Below are positions 13,080 through 20,622 of a DNA stretch of 29,935 nucleotides, in pieces (positions within the stretch are counted from its first letter, which is position 1; every line of letters begins with the position of its first letter). The stretch lies in IMG/VR virus record IMGVR_UViG_3300027822_000032, positions 1-29,935 of that record; one strand, written 5' to 3'. The position numbers were made by a program, and so were the translations under genes. A model generated the notes under the pieces. The model had not been told where the DNA came from. It did no database searches and was given only the letters and a program-made list of their open reading frames with translations. This DNA comes from a virus.

Positions 13080-13108
13080 TTGACAAATGCTTCTATATAT
13101 GGTATAAT
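13080..13108 (+). promoter_or_regulatory. Consensus sigma70-type promoter of the late (rightward) arm
   Basis: TTGACA (13080-13085) and TATAAT (13103-13108), both perfect, separated by exactly 17 bp. Upstream lies TGCCCCTAAGC, also found at the leftward promoter near 9.7 kb. It is well placed to transcribe the terminase and following genes. Confidence 0.88.
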
Positions 13109-13139
13109 GAAATATAAAATAAAGAAATATACCGACAAA

Positions 13140-13217
13140 ATGGCCTCGTGCCGCCGCCGCTCGGTACTGACAACAGGTTCCCAGTGGCCAGTAGTCGGTA
13201 CCGAGCACCACCAATAA
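13140..13217 (+). CDS. Possible 25-residue leader peptide containing the palindrome cassette
   Basis: A short open frame, ATG at 13140 to TAA at 13215-13217, lying about 25 nt past the expected start of transcription of the late promoter and just before the small terminase gene. It encodes a basic start (MASCRRRSV) and then the complete palindrome copy (13191-13208) in its commonest frame, VVGTEHH. There is no good ribosome binding site, only an AAAG run, so expression is doubtful. It is listed because the copy is in the same frame as in most coding insertions. Confidence 0.25.
   Translation: MASCRRRSVLTTGSQWPVVGTEHHQ
13191..13208 (+). repeat. Dispersed palindrome before the small terminase gene
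   Basis: GTAGTCGGTACCGAGCAC. A damaged copy (CGCTCGGTACTGACAAC) lies at about 13158-13174. Confidence 0.88.
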
Positions 13218-13228
13218 AAAGGACACTA

Positions 13229-13852
13229 ATGACAGACTGGGACGGAATACAATTAGACTTCGAACACTTCGGTGAATCTAAGCAAGCTATCTGCGAGAAG
13301 CATGAAATCTCCAGGAGAATGCTTAATAACGCTATTACTGCGGGAAGCTGGAGGCCACCAACGCCGACAATTAATGGTAGTCCAGCGGATGATAACGAAG
13401 CCGATAATGAAGAGGCTATAGAAAAACTTAACCAATCCCTATCTTTAAAACACGCCCGGCATCAAGCCAATCTACTACCCAAATACATAAATATCGAAAA
13501 ATCTTTCTTGGATAGGTTGCAAGAAAAAGCGGCAAGTTTCGAGTGTGCTGACGACGCTAAGAAGATTGCTGAAACTCTGATGTTAATCAAACCTGATATT
13601 ATGAAGCAATCAGAACGTGGGACAGGCAAAGGTAATGAGAGTGGGCGCGTCTTAATCGTCAACCAATTCCCAGTACCGCAGCCTGGAGACGACCACTATG
13701 TTGCGCCTAATTCTGTTTTAATTGGTAAGGAAGCGGGCAAGGGAACTGACATATCGAATGATAGGTCTAATGATAGGTCTAATGATGTGGTCGACTTAGT
13801 CGGCGCCGACTACGAAGTAATAGAAGTACCAGACTATGAGGACATGAACTAA
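13229..13852 (+). CDS. Terminase small subunit (putative)
   Basis: A 207-residue protein at the head of the late arm. The start chosen is ATG 13229 (AAAGGA, 5 nt spacing); an open frame to 13148 exists but lacks a site and crosses a palindrome copy. Residues about 11-34 look like a helix-turn-helix (FGESKQAICEKHEISRRML) suited to recognising the packaging site, followed by an acidic linker and a helical region. The call rests on this motif and on position shortly before the large terminase. Two oddities: a 12-bp tandem repeat (13757-13786, NDRSNDRSND) and, just after it, a palindrome copy read as LVGADY (13796-13813), both close to the C-terminus. A truncated copy with TTAATGGTAGTC lies at about 13373-13384. 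Confidence 0.72.
   Translation: MTDWDGIQLDFEHFGESKQAICEKHEISRRMLNNAITAGSWRPPTPTINGSPADDNEADNEEAIEKLNQSLSLKHARHQANLLPKYINIEKSFLDRLQEKAASFECADDAKKIAETLMLIKPDIMKQSERGTGKGNESGRVLIVNQFPVPQPGDDHYVAPNSVLIGKEAGKGTDISNDRSNDRSNDVVDLVGADYEVIEVPDYEDMN
13796..13813 (+). repeat. Dispersed palindrome in small terminase gene
   Basis: TTAGTCGGCGCCGACTAC, read as LVGADY. Confidence 0.9.
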
Positions 13853-14184
13853 TGAGTAACAGCGGCGACTTTAAATTACCAGTATCCCAAGCTCCCGTGG
13901 AGTTTGACGCCTTCGAGTTTATCGATACGTGGTACGAGACTGAGGATAGAGTCAGGCCCCCAAACGGTGTATTAACTGATGCCGTGATTGAGCTTATGGC
14001 TTTTGGGAGTTCTTGCGTTAAGGTTAGTATGGACAAAGCTAACCAAATAGTTTATGAGAATATCAGAGCGGGTCGTGGTGGAGGTCGTTTGGGCCATTTC
14101 GATGGTATTAAGTTCATCCAGTCGGTACCGACTACGAAGCGCAAAACCTTTAATACGAAAGGCGCTATAATTAATGGTAGCTAA
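13852..14184 (+). CDS. Protein of unknown function between terminase genes
   Basis: A 110-residue protein starting at a TAATG overlap with the small terminase and overlapping the large terminase start by 11 nt. The middle (GVLTDAVIELMAFGSSCVKVS) looks helical; a glycine-arginine stretch (RAGRGGGRLGHFDG) follows. Not recognised; position suggests a packaging accessory. Near the C-terminus a palindrome copy (14118-14135) is read as QSVPTT. As in the ParB-like gene, the left arm carries CCAG instead of GTAG, removing an in-frame TAG. The last codons (IINGS, then TAA) come from ATTAATGGTAGC, similar to the flank of other copies. Confidence 0.6.
   Translation: MSNSGDFKLPVSQAPVEFDAFEFIDTWYETEDRVRPPNGVLTDAVIELMAFGSSCVKVSMDKANQIVYENIRAGRGGGRLGHFDGIKFIQSVPTTKRKTFNTKGAIINGS
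14118..14135 (+). repeat. Dispersed palindrome in 110-residue gene, TAG changed to CAG
   Basis: CCAGTCGGTACCGACTAC, read as QSVPTT. Confidence 0.88.
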
Positions 14185-15616
14185 ACGCTCTTTACCAGAT
14201 GGGTTTACCCCACGTACGCATTATCAAGCTGCGCCTTGGAATGGTCTTATACGGCCTGATTTTAAGCGTGGTATGCTGGTGTGGCCGAGACGTAATGGTA
14301 AAGATTTATTTTGTTGGAACCTTGTCGTAGCAAAAGCGATGCAACGGGTTGGGACATATTATTACATCGCACCATTTTATAATCAGGCACGACAGATTAT
14401 TTGGGAGGGTACGGATGGTGGAGGTAGGCGGTTTATTGATTACGTGCCAGAATGGCTCATCAAAAATCTCAGAAATAAAGGTCGTGAAAAGCAAGAAATG
14501 CGACAGCGGCTTCCAAATGGTAGCCAAATTAAGTTACTCGGTTCTGACAAAATTGATAGCATCGTTGGAACAAATCCGATAGGGATAGTATTTACAGAGT
14601 TTAGTTTACATAAACGTGGGGCATGGGACTTCTTGAGACCGGTCCTCGCAGAAAACGGCGGCTGGGCATTAATGAACGGTACGCCAAGGGGAACATCGAA
14701 TGAATTCTACGACTTGTACGAACTGGCCAATGACCCGGCGTCATCGTGGTATCTACAACACCTTTCTCGGGATGACACTGGCTACCCTTCATTGGAGGCT
14801 ATTGAAGAGGATAGGCAATCTGGAATGCCCGAAGCTCTTATTTTACAAGAGTACTATACTTCTTTCTTATCTGGCAACGTTGGTACGTATTATTCTACAG
14901 AGATGGAGATTCTGCGTCAGGAGGGCCGTTTTACACGGGTTCCGTGGGACCCACGATTGCCAGTCTTCACGTTCTGGGACTTAGGGAAGAAAGATGCCTG
15001 TGCAATCTGGTTCGTCCAGATTAAAGACCAACAAATCCGAATCATAGACTATTATGAAGCTGTCGAGAAATCCCTGATAGCTAATATCGGAGAAGTCTTA
15101 AGACTCCCTTACATCTATGGCGACCATTTCGCCCCTTTCGATATCAATACGGAAGAGATGACGGATAAGGTGTCCCGATGGGATACCGCGGCGGAACATG
15201 GCATCGAATTTGTGGTAGTTCCAAAACTTCCTATACAAGATGGTGTCGAAGCGGTACGTCAGGTACTGATGCGGTGCTATTTTGATAAGGTTAAAACCGA
15301 TAAAGGTGTTAAAGCCCTCAAGCACTACCATAAGTCTTACGATATTAAGTCGGAAACTTACAGTGACTCTGCGGCTAAGTCTTGGGCTAATCATGGGTCG
15401 GATGCTTTTCGCTATTTTGCTATTATGGTTGATACAATTGTCGACTTCGCAGCGTTTAAAAATGCACCTCCTCAAGTATTACGGGCGGGCGGGCCTAATA
15501 AAATAATTAATATGCAGGATTATAAGGTTCTACGGGGCCATCATATTCCTGTAAGCGGTATATATACTCAGAAAAATGGAGTCTACCGCCCCCAAGTGGT
15601 AAGGAGGCGGGCGTAG
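14174..15616 (+). CDS. Terminase large subunit
   Basis: The packaging motor, 480 residues, which pumps DNA into the prohead and cuts it. The N-terminal ATPase has a Walker A PRRNGKD (38-44) and a Walker B-like strand GIVFTEF (137-143) with the catalytic Glu preceded by Thr instead of Asp, as in some other phage terminases. The C-terminal RNase H-like nuclease shows D269 (FWDLGKKD), GDHFAPFD (316-323) and D410 (SDAFRY). The end is basic (RRRA). The TAG stop (15614-15616) is the second to fourth base of a palindrome copy (15613-15630), so the element ends this gene. Confidence 0.93.
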   Translation: MVAKRSLPDGFTPRTHYQAAPWNGLIRPDFKRGMLVWPRRNGKDLFCWNLVVAKAMQRVGTYYYIAPFYNQARQIIWEGTDGGGRRFIDYVPEWLIKNLRNKGREKQEMRQRLPNGSQIKLLGSDKIDSIVGTNPIGIVFTEFSLHKRGAWDFLRPVLAENGGWALMNGTPRGTSNEFYDLYELANDPASSWYLQHLSRDDTGYPSLEAIEEDRQSGMPEALILQEYYTSFLSGNVGTYYSTEMEILRQEGRFTRVPWDPRLPVFTFWDLGKKDACAIWFVQIKDQQIRIIDYYEAVEKSLIANIGEVLRLPYIYGDHFAPFDINTEEMTDKVSRWDTAAEHGIEFVVVPKLPIQDGVEAVRQVLMRCYFDKVKTDKGVKALKHYHKSYDIKSETYSDSAAKSWANHGSDAFRYFAIMVDTIVDFAAFKNAPPQVLRAGGPNKIINMQDYKVLRGHHIPVSGIYTQKNGVYRPQVVRRRA

Positions 15617-15630
15617 TCGGCACCGACTAC
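15613..15630 (+). repeat. Dispersed palindrome supplying the terminase stop codon
   Basis: GTAGTCGGCACCGACTAC; TAG at 15614-15616 ends the large terminase. Confidence 0.92.
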
Positions 15631-15639
15631 GTTTAAACT

Positions 15640-15906
15640 ATGAAGGATACTATGCAATCTCTAATAGAAGCTATTCAAAAACTACTTAATGAATGGGGAA
15701 ACGGTATAATGGGAGGTTTAGGCCTCGTGGTATCCAGTACCACAAATCACCCAAAAGAACTACTACTGTGGCTATCTATAATCGCTCTATTTACTCAAAT
15801 CCTCCATACTATGTGGCGTTTTTGTGGATGGTGCAAATACTTCTGGAAGCGGATTATAACAGGAAGACGTTATCCGTGGGCCAATAAGAATAGGAAAGAT
15901 AAGTAA
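15640..15906 (+). CDS. Small membrane protein of the lysis region
   Basis: An 88-residue protein with at least one hydrophobic helix (about 42-60, LLLWLSIIALFTQILHTMW), a glycine-rich segment before it that might also insert (GIMGGLGLVVSS), and a strongly basic C-terminus (KRIITGRRYPWANKNRKDK). Its position before a peptidase and a 3TM holin points to a lysis role, as holin, antiholin or spanin-like helper. The start is uncertain: ATG 15640 lies 32 nt past AAGGAGG with a hairpin between, while ATG 15652 has AAGGA 4 nt before it. It overlaps the next gene by TAATG. Confidence 0.5.
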   Translation: MKDTMQSLIEAIQKLLNEWGNGIMGGLGLVVSSTTNHPKELLLWLSIIALFTQILHTMWRFCGWCKYFWKRIITGRRYPWANKNRKDK

Positions 15907-16229
15907 TGGAAATTGATTTAGCTCAATTAGAATTCGTAGACCCAAAGTTAAGGGAAATGGCCTTAGACATTGAACGAACATTCGGTAAGCGTACTATCAC
16001 CAGTCTATATCGAATCGACGATGATGGCGTTCATGGTCAACTGCCGTTAAGGGGTATTGATTTTCGATGTCGTTTAATCATACTCGGCAATCTTATTAAA
16101 AAGTACGTAGACGAACGATGGGCGTACGATTATAAACGCCCTAATAAAACCTGTTGTAAAGTCCACGGTAAAGGTAAGAATTTCCACATCCATTTACAGA
16201 CTCACCCAAATACTACTCGTAGATTTTAG
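15906..16229 (+). CDS. M15-like peptidase (putative endolysin)
   Basis: A 107-residue protein resembling compact D-Ala-D-Ala or L-Ala-D-Glu peptidases of the M15 group, which cut peptidoglycan cross-links. The zinc-ligand pattern is visible: H43...D52 (VHGQLPLRGIDFR) and H94-x-H96 (NFHIHLQTHP). The usual catalytic Glu just before the final HIH is not obvious, so activity is unproven. It lies between a small membrane protein and a 3TM holin, a typical lysis cassette. It starts as TAATG with AGGAAAG upstream. Confidence 0.65.
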   Translation: MEIDLAQLEFVDPKLREMALDIERTFGKRTITSLYRIDDDGVHGQLPLRGIDFRCRLIILGNLIKKYVDERWAYDYKRPNKTCCKVHGKGKNFHIHLQTHPNTTRRF

Positions 16230-16236
16230 GAGGATT

Positions 16237-16680
16237 ATGCTTTCAATATTAAGTAGCACATTAGGCAGGGTTTTTGGTACCGATAAAGCGGTTTCGAGAG
16301 TGGTAGACCACACGGCCAACGCTTTAGATAAGCTTATTTATACTGATGAAGAAGAGGCGGAGGCTAAGGCTCAAGCAGTAACGGAGGCTCGGTCTATGGT
16401 TATTGAGTGGATGAAGGCCACCAGTGGTCAGAATTTAGCTCGAAGACTTCTGGCTATGGTTATTACCTTAGTATGGGTTTCTCAATATGTAGCTATGATG
16501 TCTTTGTCTGTTATAGCGGTATGGTTGGAGAATGGTGATAAATGTAATGCATCTTCTCAAATCATCGGGGGTTATGCAGAAAATATGAATGGAGCTATGA
16601 TGCTCATACTGGGATTCTATTTCGCCGCCCCTCATTTGAGTAGCGTAGCGGGAGTCGCCTTAAAGAAATTTTCTAAGTAG
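16237..16680 (+). CDS. Holin, 3TM GTA type (putative)
   Basis: A 147-residue protein. An N-terminal soluble helical part (with AEAKAQAVTEARSMVIEWMK) is followed by hydrophobic helices near 73-95 (LLAMVITLVWVSQYVAMMSLSV) and near 117-132 (MMLILGFYFAAPHL), plus the short segment between. This layout, with an acidic Glu/Ala helix before the membrane part, is that of the holin family described from gene transfer agents. It would let the peptidase reach the cell wall. AGGAGG precedes the start. The TAG stop (16678-16680) is part of a palindrome copy. Confidence 0.68.
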   Translation: MLSILSSTLGRVFGTDKAVSRVVDHTANALDKLIYTDEEEAEAKAQAVTEARSMVIEWMKATSGQNLARRLLAMVITLVWVSQYVAMMSLSVIAVWLENGDKCNASSQIIGGYAENMNGAMMLILGFYFAAPHLSSVAGVALKKFSK

Positions 16681-16694
16681 TCGGTACCGACTAC
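16677..16694 (+). repeat. Dispersed palindrome supplying the holin stop codon
   Basis: GTAGTCGGTACCGACTAC, extended by AA/TT to 22 bp; TAG at 16678-16680. Confidence 0.92.
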
Positions 16695-16722
16695 TTAAAG
16701 GAAGAGAAGAGGAGAAAAGTAT

Positions 16723-18399
16723 ATGAAGGGACAACTTAGTAATATTAATATCCGTCAGCGAGTAGCACAACGCTCTGGTGAACGTAAGCCATTAGAGAGT
16801 ATGTGGAAACTGGTAGAACAGTTTATTAGCCCCTACCGTACTATGTTTTTCACTTCTAAGACATCGGAGAGCTCCGTTGACTGGCGTCTTCGAGAACTAT
16901 TCGATAGCTCCGCTATCAAAGACAACCAAAATTTAGCCGCATCACTTGATGGTAGTTTAACTAACTCAGCTATTCAGTGGTTCCATTATATGTTTAGACA
17001 GCCCGAAGCCGCTAAGTACGTTGAAGTTAACCAGTGGCTTGAAGAGGTTAATAGAATCGCTTACACGTTTTTACAGACATCGAATTTTGGGTTAGAGGCT
17101 AATGAGCTCTACTTGGATTTAACGTCTTTCGGAGTTGGTGGGTTAGCTCATAGCGTCGAGGAGACCCCGGATGGTCGAATAGATTCGATGCTATTCAAAG
17201 CCCTTCCTATAGATGAATGGTTTTTCGATGAGGACCATAACGGGGAGCTACTTAATTTCTATAGAAAGTTCTACTGGACAGCAGAACAAATGGTCACTAA
17301 ATTCGGGGCTGAGGGAGTGCCCGTTAAGATATACGACCAGTCGCTATCAGGTATCAATTCTAATACTCGACATGAGGTGCTATACTGTGTTTATAAAAGA
17401 CGGGGTAAAGAGTATGAGGGAGTATTAGGCTTCTCTGTCACAGAACCAGACATGCGCCCTTATGGCGAGAAATATTTTATGGTAGAATCTTTAGAAAACC
17501 TCGGAGAAGAAGGCGGTCTATATGATATGCCTGTATATGTACCGAGATGGCGTAAAGCTACCGGCTCTATATGGGGGTGGTCGCCTTCTATGACGGCTAT
17601 ATATGATGTCCTTACTCTCAATCAAACCGTTGAAATGACGTTTCAAGCTGGTGAAAAAGCGATAGACCCTTCTTTATTAGTAACACGTAGGGGGGTATAT
17701 GGGAATATCGACTTATCTGCGGCAGGGGTCACAGTAGTAGCTAATAAGGACTCTGTAAGTACGTTTGAATCTAAAGCTCGATTCGATATATCAGGTATAC
17801 AGAAGAACGAATTGAAACAGGCTATCCGAGAAGCTTATTTTGCTGACCAATTACAGCTCAAGGACTCCCCCGCTATGACAGCTACGGAAGTCCATGCACG
17901 AATCCAGCTTATGCAGAGACTTTTAGGTCCGACTTACGGTCGCTTACAATCCGATTTTTTAGATAAGCTTCTTAGTCGCATGTTTAAAATGCTATTTAGA
18001 TACAGAGTTCTTCCGCCTATGCCTGCTATAGTAGCAGAGAAAGGGTGGGAATTAGAAATAGACTATCTCGGTCCTTTGGCTAAATCCCAACGTATCAATG
18101 ACGCTCAGGCTATCGAAAGAACCTTGGGCACCGCATCTGCACTTAGTGAGAAATGGCCTACCATCGTCGATAACATCGATGAGGACGAGGCTATCAGAGA
18201 ACTTGGGGACGTAACAGGGGCGCCTGCCAGAATTTGGAAATCCAGAGACTCCGTCAAGCAATTGAGAGACACCCGAAATGAAGTACAAGGACGGGCCGCT
18301 CAAACAGCTCAAGCAGAAGCGGAAGGTAAGGCTATGGAGGCTCAAGGTAAAGGGCAAGCCGCCTTACAATCTATTGAAGGGGGTCAAGAGGCCGCATGA
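16723..18399 (+). CDS. Portal (head-to-tail connecting) protein
   Basis: A 558-residue portal of the T7-like head-to-tail connecting family; twelve copies form the ring through which DNA enters and leaves the head. Visible family hallmarks: an early helical region (LESMWKLVEQFISPYRTMF), the DSSAIKDNQNLAASLDGSLT segment, a LTSFGVGGLAHSVEE strand region, and an Ala/Gln/Glu-rich C-terminal helix. The start follows AGGAGAAAAG, 28 nt past a palindrome copy that ends the holin gene. It overlaps the next gene by 4 nt. Confidence 0.93.
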   Translation: MKGQLSNINIRQRVAQRSGERKPLESMWKLVEQFISPYRTMFFTSKTSESSVDWRLRELFDSSAIKDNQNLAASLDGSLTNSAIQWFHYMFRQPEAAKYVEVNQWLEEVNRIAYTFLQTSNFGLEANELYLDLTSFGVGGLAHSVEETPDGRIDSMLFKALPIDEWFFDEDHNGELLNFYRKFYWTAEQMVTKFGAEGVPVKIYDQSLSGINSNTRHEVLYCVYKRRGKEYEGVLGFSVTEPDMRPYGEKYFMVESLENLGEEGGLYDMPVYVPRWRKATGSIWGWSPSMTAIYDVLTLNQTVEMTFQAGEKAIDPSLLVTRRGVYGNIDLSAAGVTVVANKDSVSTFESKARFDISGIQKNELKQAIREAYFADQLQLKDSPAMTATEVHARIQLMQRLLGPTYGRLQSDFLDKLLSRMFKMLFRYRVLPPMPAIVAEKGWELEIDYLGPLAKSQRINDAQAIERTLGTASALSEKWPTIVDNIDEDEAIRELGDVTGAPARIWKSRDSVKQLRDTRNEVQGRAAQTAQAEAEGKAMEAQGKGQAALQSIEGGQEAA

Positions 18400-18656
18400 A
18401 AATCGTACTAACTAAAGAAGAACAAAAGGTATTATCGGATTTATTTCAACATCCTGCAGGAGAAGAAGCACGCTTGTTGATTGAACGTAAGTTCTGTAAT
18501 GTTAATAATTTTGATAAGAATCCTTATCAAAATGCGTATAATGATGGGCATCGAGGATTGGCCTTGATGCTTTGTGCTTGTGCCGCTATCACCGATAGCG
18601 AAGTAGTCGGCACCGAGCACTTGGACATGAGAGACATAGATAACACTTCAATGTAG
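18396..18656 (+). CDS. Small Bbp19-like phage protein
   Basis: An 86-residue protein overlapping the portal by ATGA. The pattern HPAGEEARLLIERKFCNV...F-x-x-NPYQNAYNDGHRGLALML resembles small Bbp19-type proteins encoded next to portal genes, of unknown role. Residues 69-74 (VVGTEH) are a complete palindrome copy (18603-18620) in the commonest frame, after which the protein ends with a short acidic tail. The copy is thus in a C-terminal extension beyond the recognisable part. Confidence 0.55.
   Translation: MKIVLTKEEQKVLSDLFQHPAGEEARLLIERKFCNVNNFDKNPYQNAYNDGHRGLALMLCACAAITDSEVVGTEHLDMRDIDNTSM
18603..18620 (+). repeat. Dispersed palindrome in Bbp19-like gene
   Basis: GTAGTCGGCACCGAGCAC, read as VVGTEH. 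Confidence 0.92.
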
Positions 18657-18669
18657 AGGAGACGAGTAA

Positions 18670-19581
18670 ATGTATTACTGGAGAGATAGCCGAATTTTAA
18701 GCAAGATTAAATCCGGTCTCATTAACGCAGAAGGCGAAGGTAGCGGTAATGGCGACGGTAGTGGTGGCGGAGAGACCTGGTATAAGGATATGCCAGAGGA
18801 TATGCAAGCCTGGGAGGAAGTTAACAAGGCGGAGAAACCCGAAGATTTCTATAAGTACGTAACTAACATGCGCTCCCATTTGGGTCAGAGTATAAGGATT
18901 CCAGGGGAAGACGCAGGTAAAGAGGACTGGGCTGCGTTCCATGAGAAAATGCAGACTAAAGTTCCTAATCTCATGGCGAAACCCGATTTATCTAACGAGG
19001 AATCACGCAACAAACTTTATGGTAGTTTAGGTCGACCAGAAAAAGCAGAGAGTTACGTTATTCCAGAAACGGAGAATGTGGATAAAGCCGCTTCTGAAAG
19101 GTTCAAAGACATCGCTCATAAGATAGGCTTGAATCAAGACCAGTACAACCAAGTAGTAGAGGAGTTTACAGCGGCGAATGGAACGCTAATGATGGAGAGG
19201 GATGTGGCTCATAAAGAGGCGCATGCGGAACTGAAAAAAGACTGGGGCGTGGACTATAATCGTAGAATGTCTTTAGCAACTAATATTGCTAAACTGACTG
19301 ATGCCCCTCCAGAGTTAGTTAAGGTTCTGGAAGCAGGAGACGCTGATGTAGCTTCTTACAAATGGCTCCATGATATAGCCACCAAGTTTAAAGGTGAAGG
19401 TAAAAATCTTTTAAAAGACATGAATCAAAATAAAGGTGGGAGTACTCCAGAAGAAGCGGCTCAGAAGATTACTGAAATCCGAAATAACAAAGAGCATCCC
19501 TACTGGAATAAAGGAATGCCCGGACATAAAGCGGCTTTAAAACAAATGGAAGAACTATATAAACAGAAAAACCCAGCTTAA
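18670..19581 (+). CDS. Capsid assembly scaffolding protein
   Basis: A 303-residue protein between portal and capsid, the usual place of the scaffold. It has a Gly/Ser/Asp/Glu-rich N-terminus (GEGSGNGDGSGGGE, residues 18-31), then WYKDMPEDMQAWEEV and SIRIPGEDAGKEDW, which recur in scaffolds of podovirus-like phages, and a long charged helical C-terminal half with a basic end that would bind the capsid protein. It starts 8 nt after GAGGAGA. No palindrome copy is inside. Confidence 0.82.
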   Translation: MYYWRDSRILSKIKSGLINAEGEGSGNGDGSGGGETWYKDMPEDMQAWEEVNKAEKPEDFYKYVTNMRSHLGQSIRIPGEDAGKEDWAAFHEKMQTKVPNLMAKPDLSNEESRNKLYGSLGRPEKAESYVIPETENVDKAASERFKDIAHKIGLNQDQYNQVVEEFTAANGTLMMERDVAHKEAHAELKKDWGVDYNRRMSLATNIAKLTDAPPELVKVLEAGDADVASYKWLHDIATKFKGEGKNLLKDMNQNKGGSTPEEAAQKITEIRNNKEHPYWNKGMPGHKAALKQMEELYKQKNPA

Positions 19582-19605
19582 TAGGACAGCCGATAGGACA
19601 GCCGA
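19582..19605 (+). repeat. 12-bp tandem repeat between scaffold and capsid genes
   Basis: TAGGACAGCCGA occurs twice head to tail right after the scaffold stop, followed by TAGG of a third. A stem-loop follows (ATTAGGGGT 19644-19652 with ACCCCTAAT 19681-19689), ending just before the capsid ribosome binding site. Confidence 0.7.
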
Positions 19606-19704
19606 TAGGTCCCGTTTAGCTGAACAGATAAAAATGGTCCCAGATTAGGGGTAGCCATTAACAAGGCGTACCATAACATAACCCCTAATTAGGAGATTTA
19701 AACA

Positions 19705-20577
19705 ATGGCAATCACAGTAAGTTCAGCGTTTATCGAGCAGTACAAAGACAACACTATTCAGTTGGCTCAGCAGAAATATGCTAAGCTCCGTCCTCATGTT
19801 TCTGAGGAAGTCGGTAATGGTAAAGCATATAATCATGAGAGATTAGATGCGACTGCCGCAATTGAAAAAACCGCACGCAGACAGGCAACAGTTTTCGTTG
19901 ACGATGCCTGGGACAGACGTGTAACCACACCCAGGACTTTTACTCATACTATGACTATTGAGCATGAGGATAAAGTTCAGATGATTACTAACCCTGAGTC
20001 TGCTTATACAGAGAGTCAGGCAATGGCAATGGGTCGTCAATATGATGACCTTATTATTGAAGCGGCCACCGGTAACGCTTTGGATGGTGATGGTAACACC
20101 GTCGCTTTTCCTGCTTCTCAGTTGGTCGGTGATGGCTCTGTAGCTATTTCATTTGACTTAATTACAGAAGTACAGGAAACATTCTTGGAGAATGAAATTG
20201 ATTTAGACGTTCCCAAGGTCATGATTGTCGGCCCCACCCAGGTTAGAAAGCTGATGCAGCTTACTACTCAGACTTCTTCTGACTATGTTCGAAGAGAGTC
20301 TTTACAGAAGCTGTCCGCTTATGGCATCTGTCCTAACTGGATGGGCTTTACCTGGATTATGTCTAACCGTCTATTAGCTCCTGATACAGGAGAGATTGGA
20401 TGTCTTGCATTTACCAAACGTGCTCTGACATTGGTCGTAAATGCGGATATCATGGTCCGGGTTGGTGAGAACCCCAGTTACTCATACATGATTCAGTTAT
20501 TCAGCCAGTTTACAGCAGGCTGCTCACGAACTATCGATGAGGAAATCGTTCATCTTCGTGTACTGGATAGCGTGTAG
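19705..20577 (+). CDS. Major capsid protein
   Basis: A 290-residue protein placed after the scaffold, with the features of the short-tailed phage capsid family: N-terminal IEQYKDNTIQLAQQKYAKLRP, then RRVTTPRTFTHTMTIEHEDK, MAMGRQYDDLIIEAATG, and IMVRVGENPSYSYMIQL near the end. It would build the icosahedral shell. AGGAGA precedes the ATG. Upstream is a 120-nt gap with a 12-bp tandem repeat and a stem-loop; downstream is a palindrome copy in a 12-bp stem with GCAA loop. The gene itself is free of copies. Confidence 0.88.
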   Translation: MAITVSSAFIEQYKDNTIQLAQQKYAKLRPHVSEEVGNGKAYNHERLDATAAIEKTARRQATVFVDDAWDRRVTTPRTFTHTMTIEHEDKVQMITNPESAYTESQAMAMGRQYDDLIIEAATGNALDGDGNTVAFPASQLVGDGSVAISFDLITEVQETFLENEIDLDVPKVMIVGPTQVRKLMQLTTQTSSDYVRRESLQKLSAYGICPNWMGFTWIMSNRLLAPDTGEIGCLAFTKRALTLVVNADIMVRVGENPSYSYMIQLFSQFTAGCSRTIDEEIVHLRVLDSV

Positions 20578-20594
20578 AGTAGTTTAATTTAATC

Positions 20595-20622
20595 GAGAAG
20601 TAGTCGGCAACGACTACTTCTC
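20595..20622 (+). repeat. Dispersed palindrome after capsid gene, GCAA loop
   Basis: Core GTAGTCG-GCAA-CGACTAC (20600-20617) with GAGAA/TTCTC arms, a perfect 12-bp stem. No T-run follows. Confidence 0.9.

Larger units (their letters stand above)
11687..13139. other. Gene-free control region, candidate replication origin
   Basis: About 1.45 kb without a convincing gene, between divergently transcribed arms. It holds leader hairpins (11723-11815), phased 21-bp repeats, CGTCAAAATATTG pairs, two iteron-like families, an inverted repeat around an A-tract, five complete or partial dispersed palindromes, a 41-bp tandem repeat and the late promoter. This combination is typical of phage origins, but no initiator is identified. 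Confidence 0.6.

Noticed and set aside
13148-13228. Longer N-terminus of the small terminase
   Set aside because: No ribosome binding site, low-complexity proline/arginine residues, and it crosses palindrome sequence; ATG 13229 has a good site.
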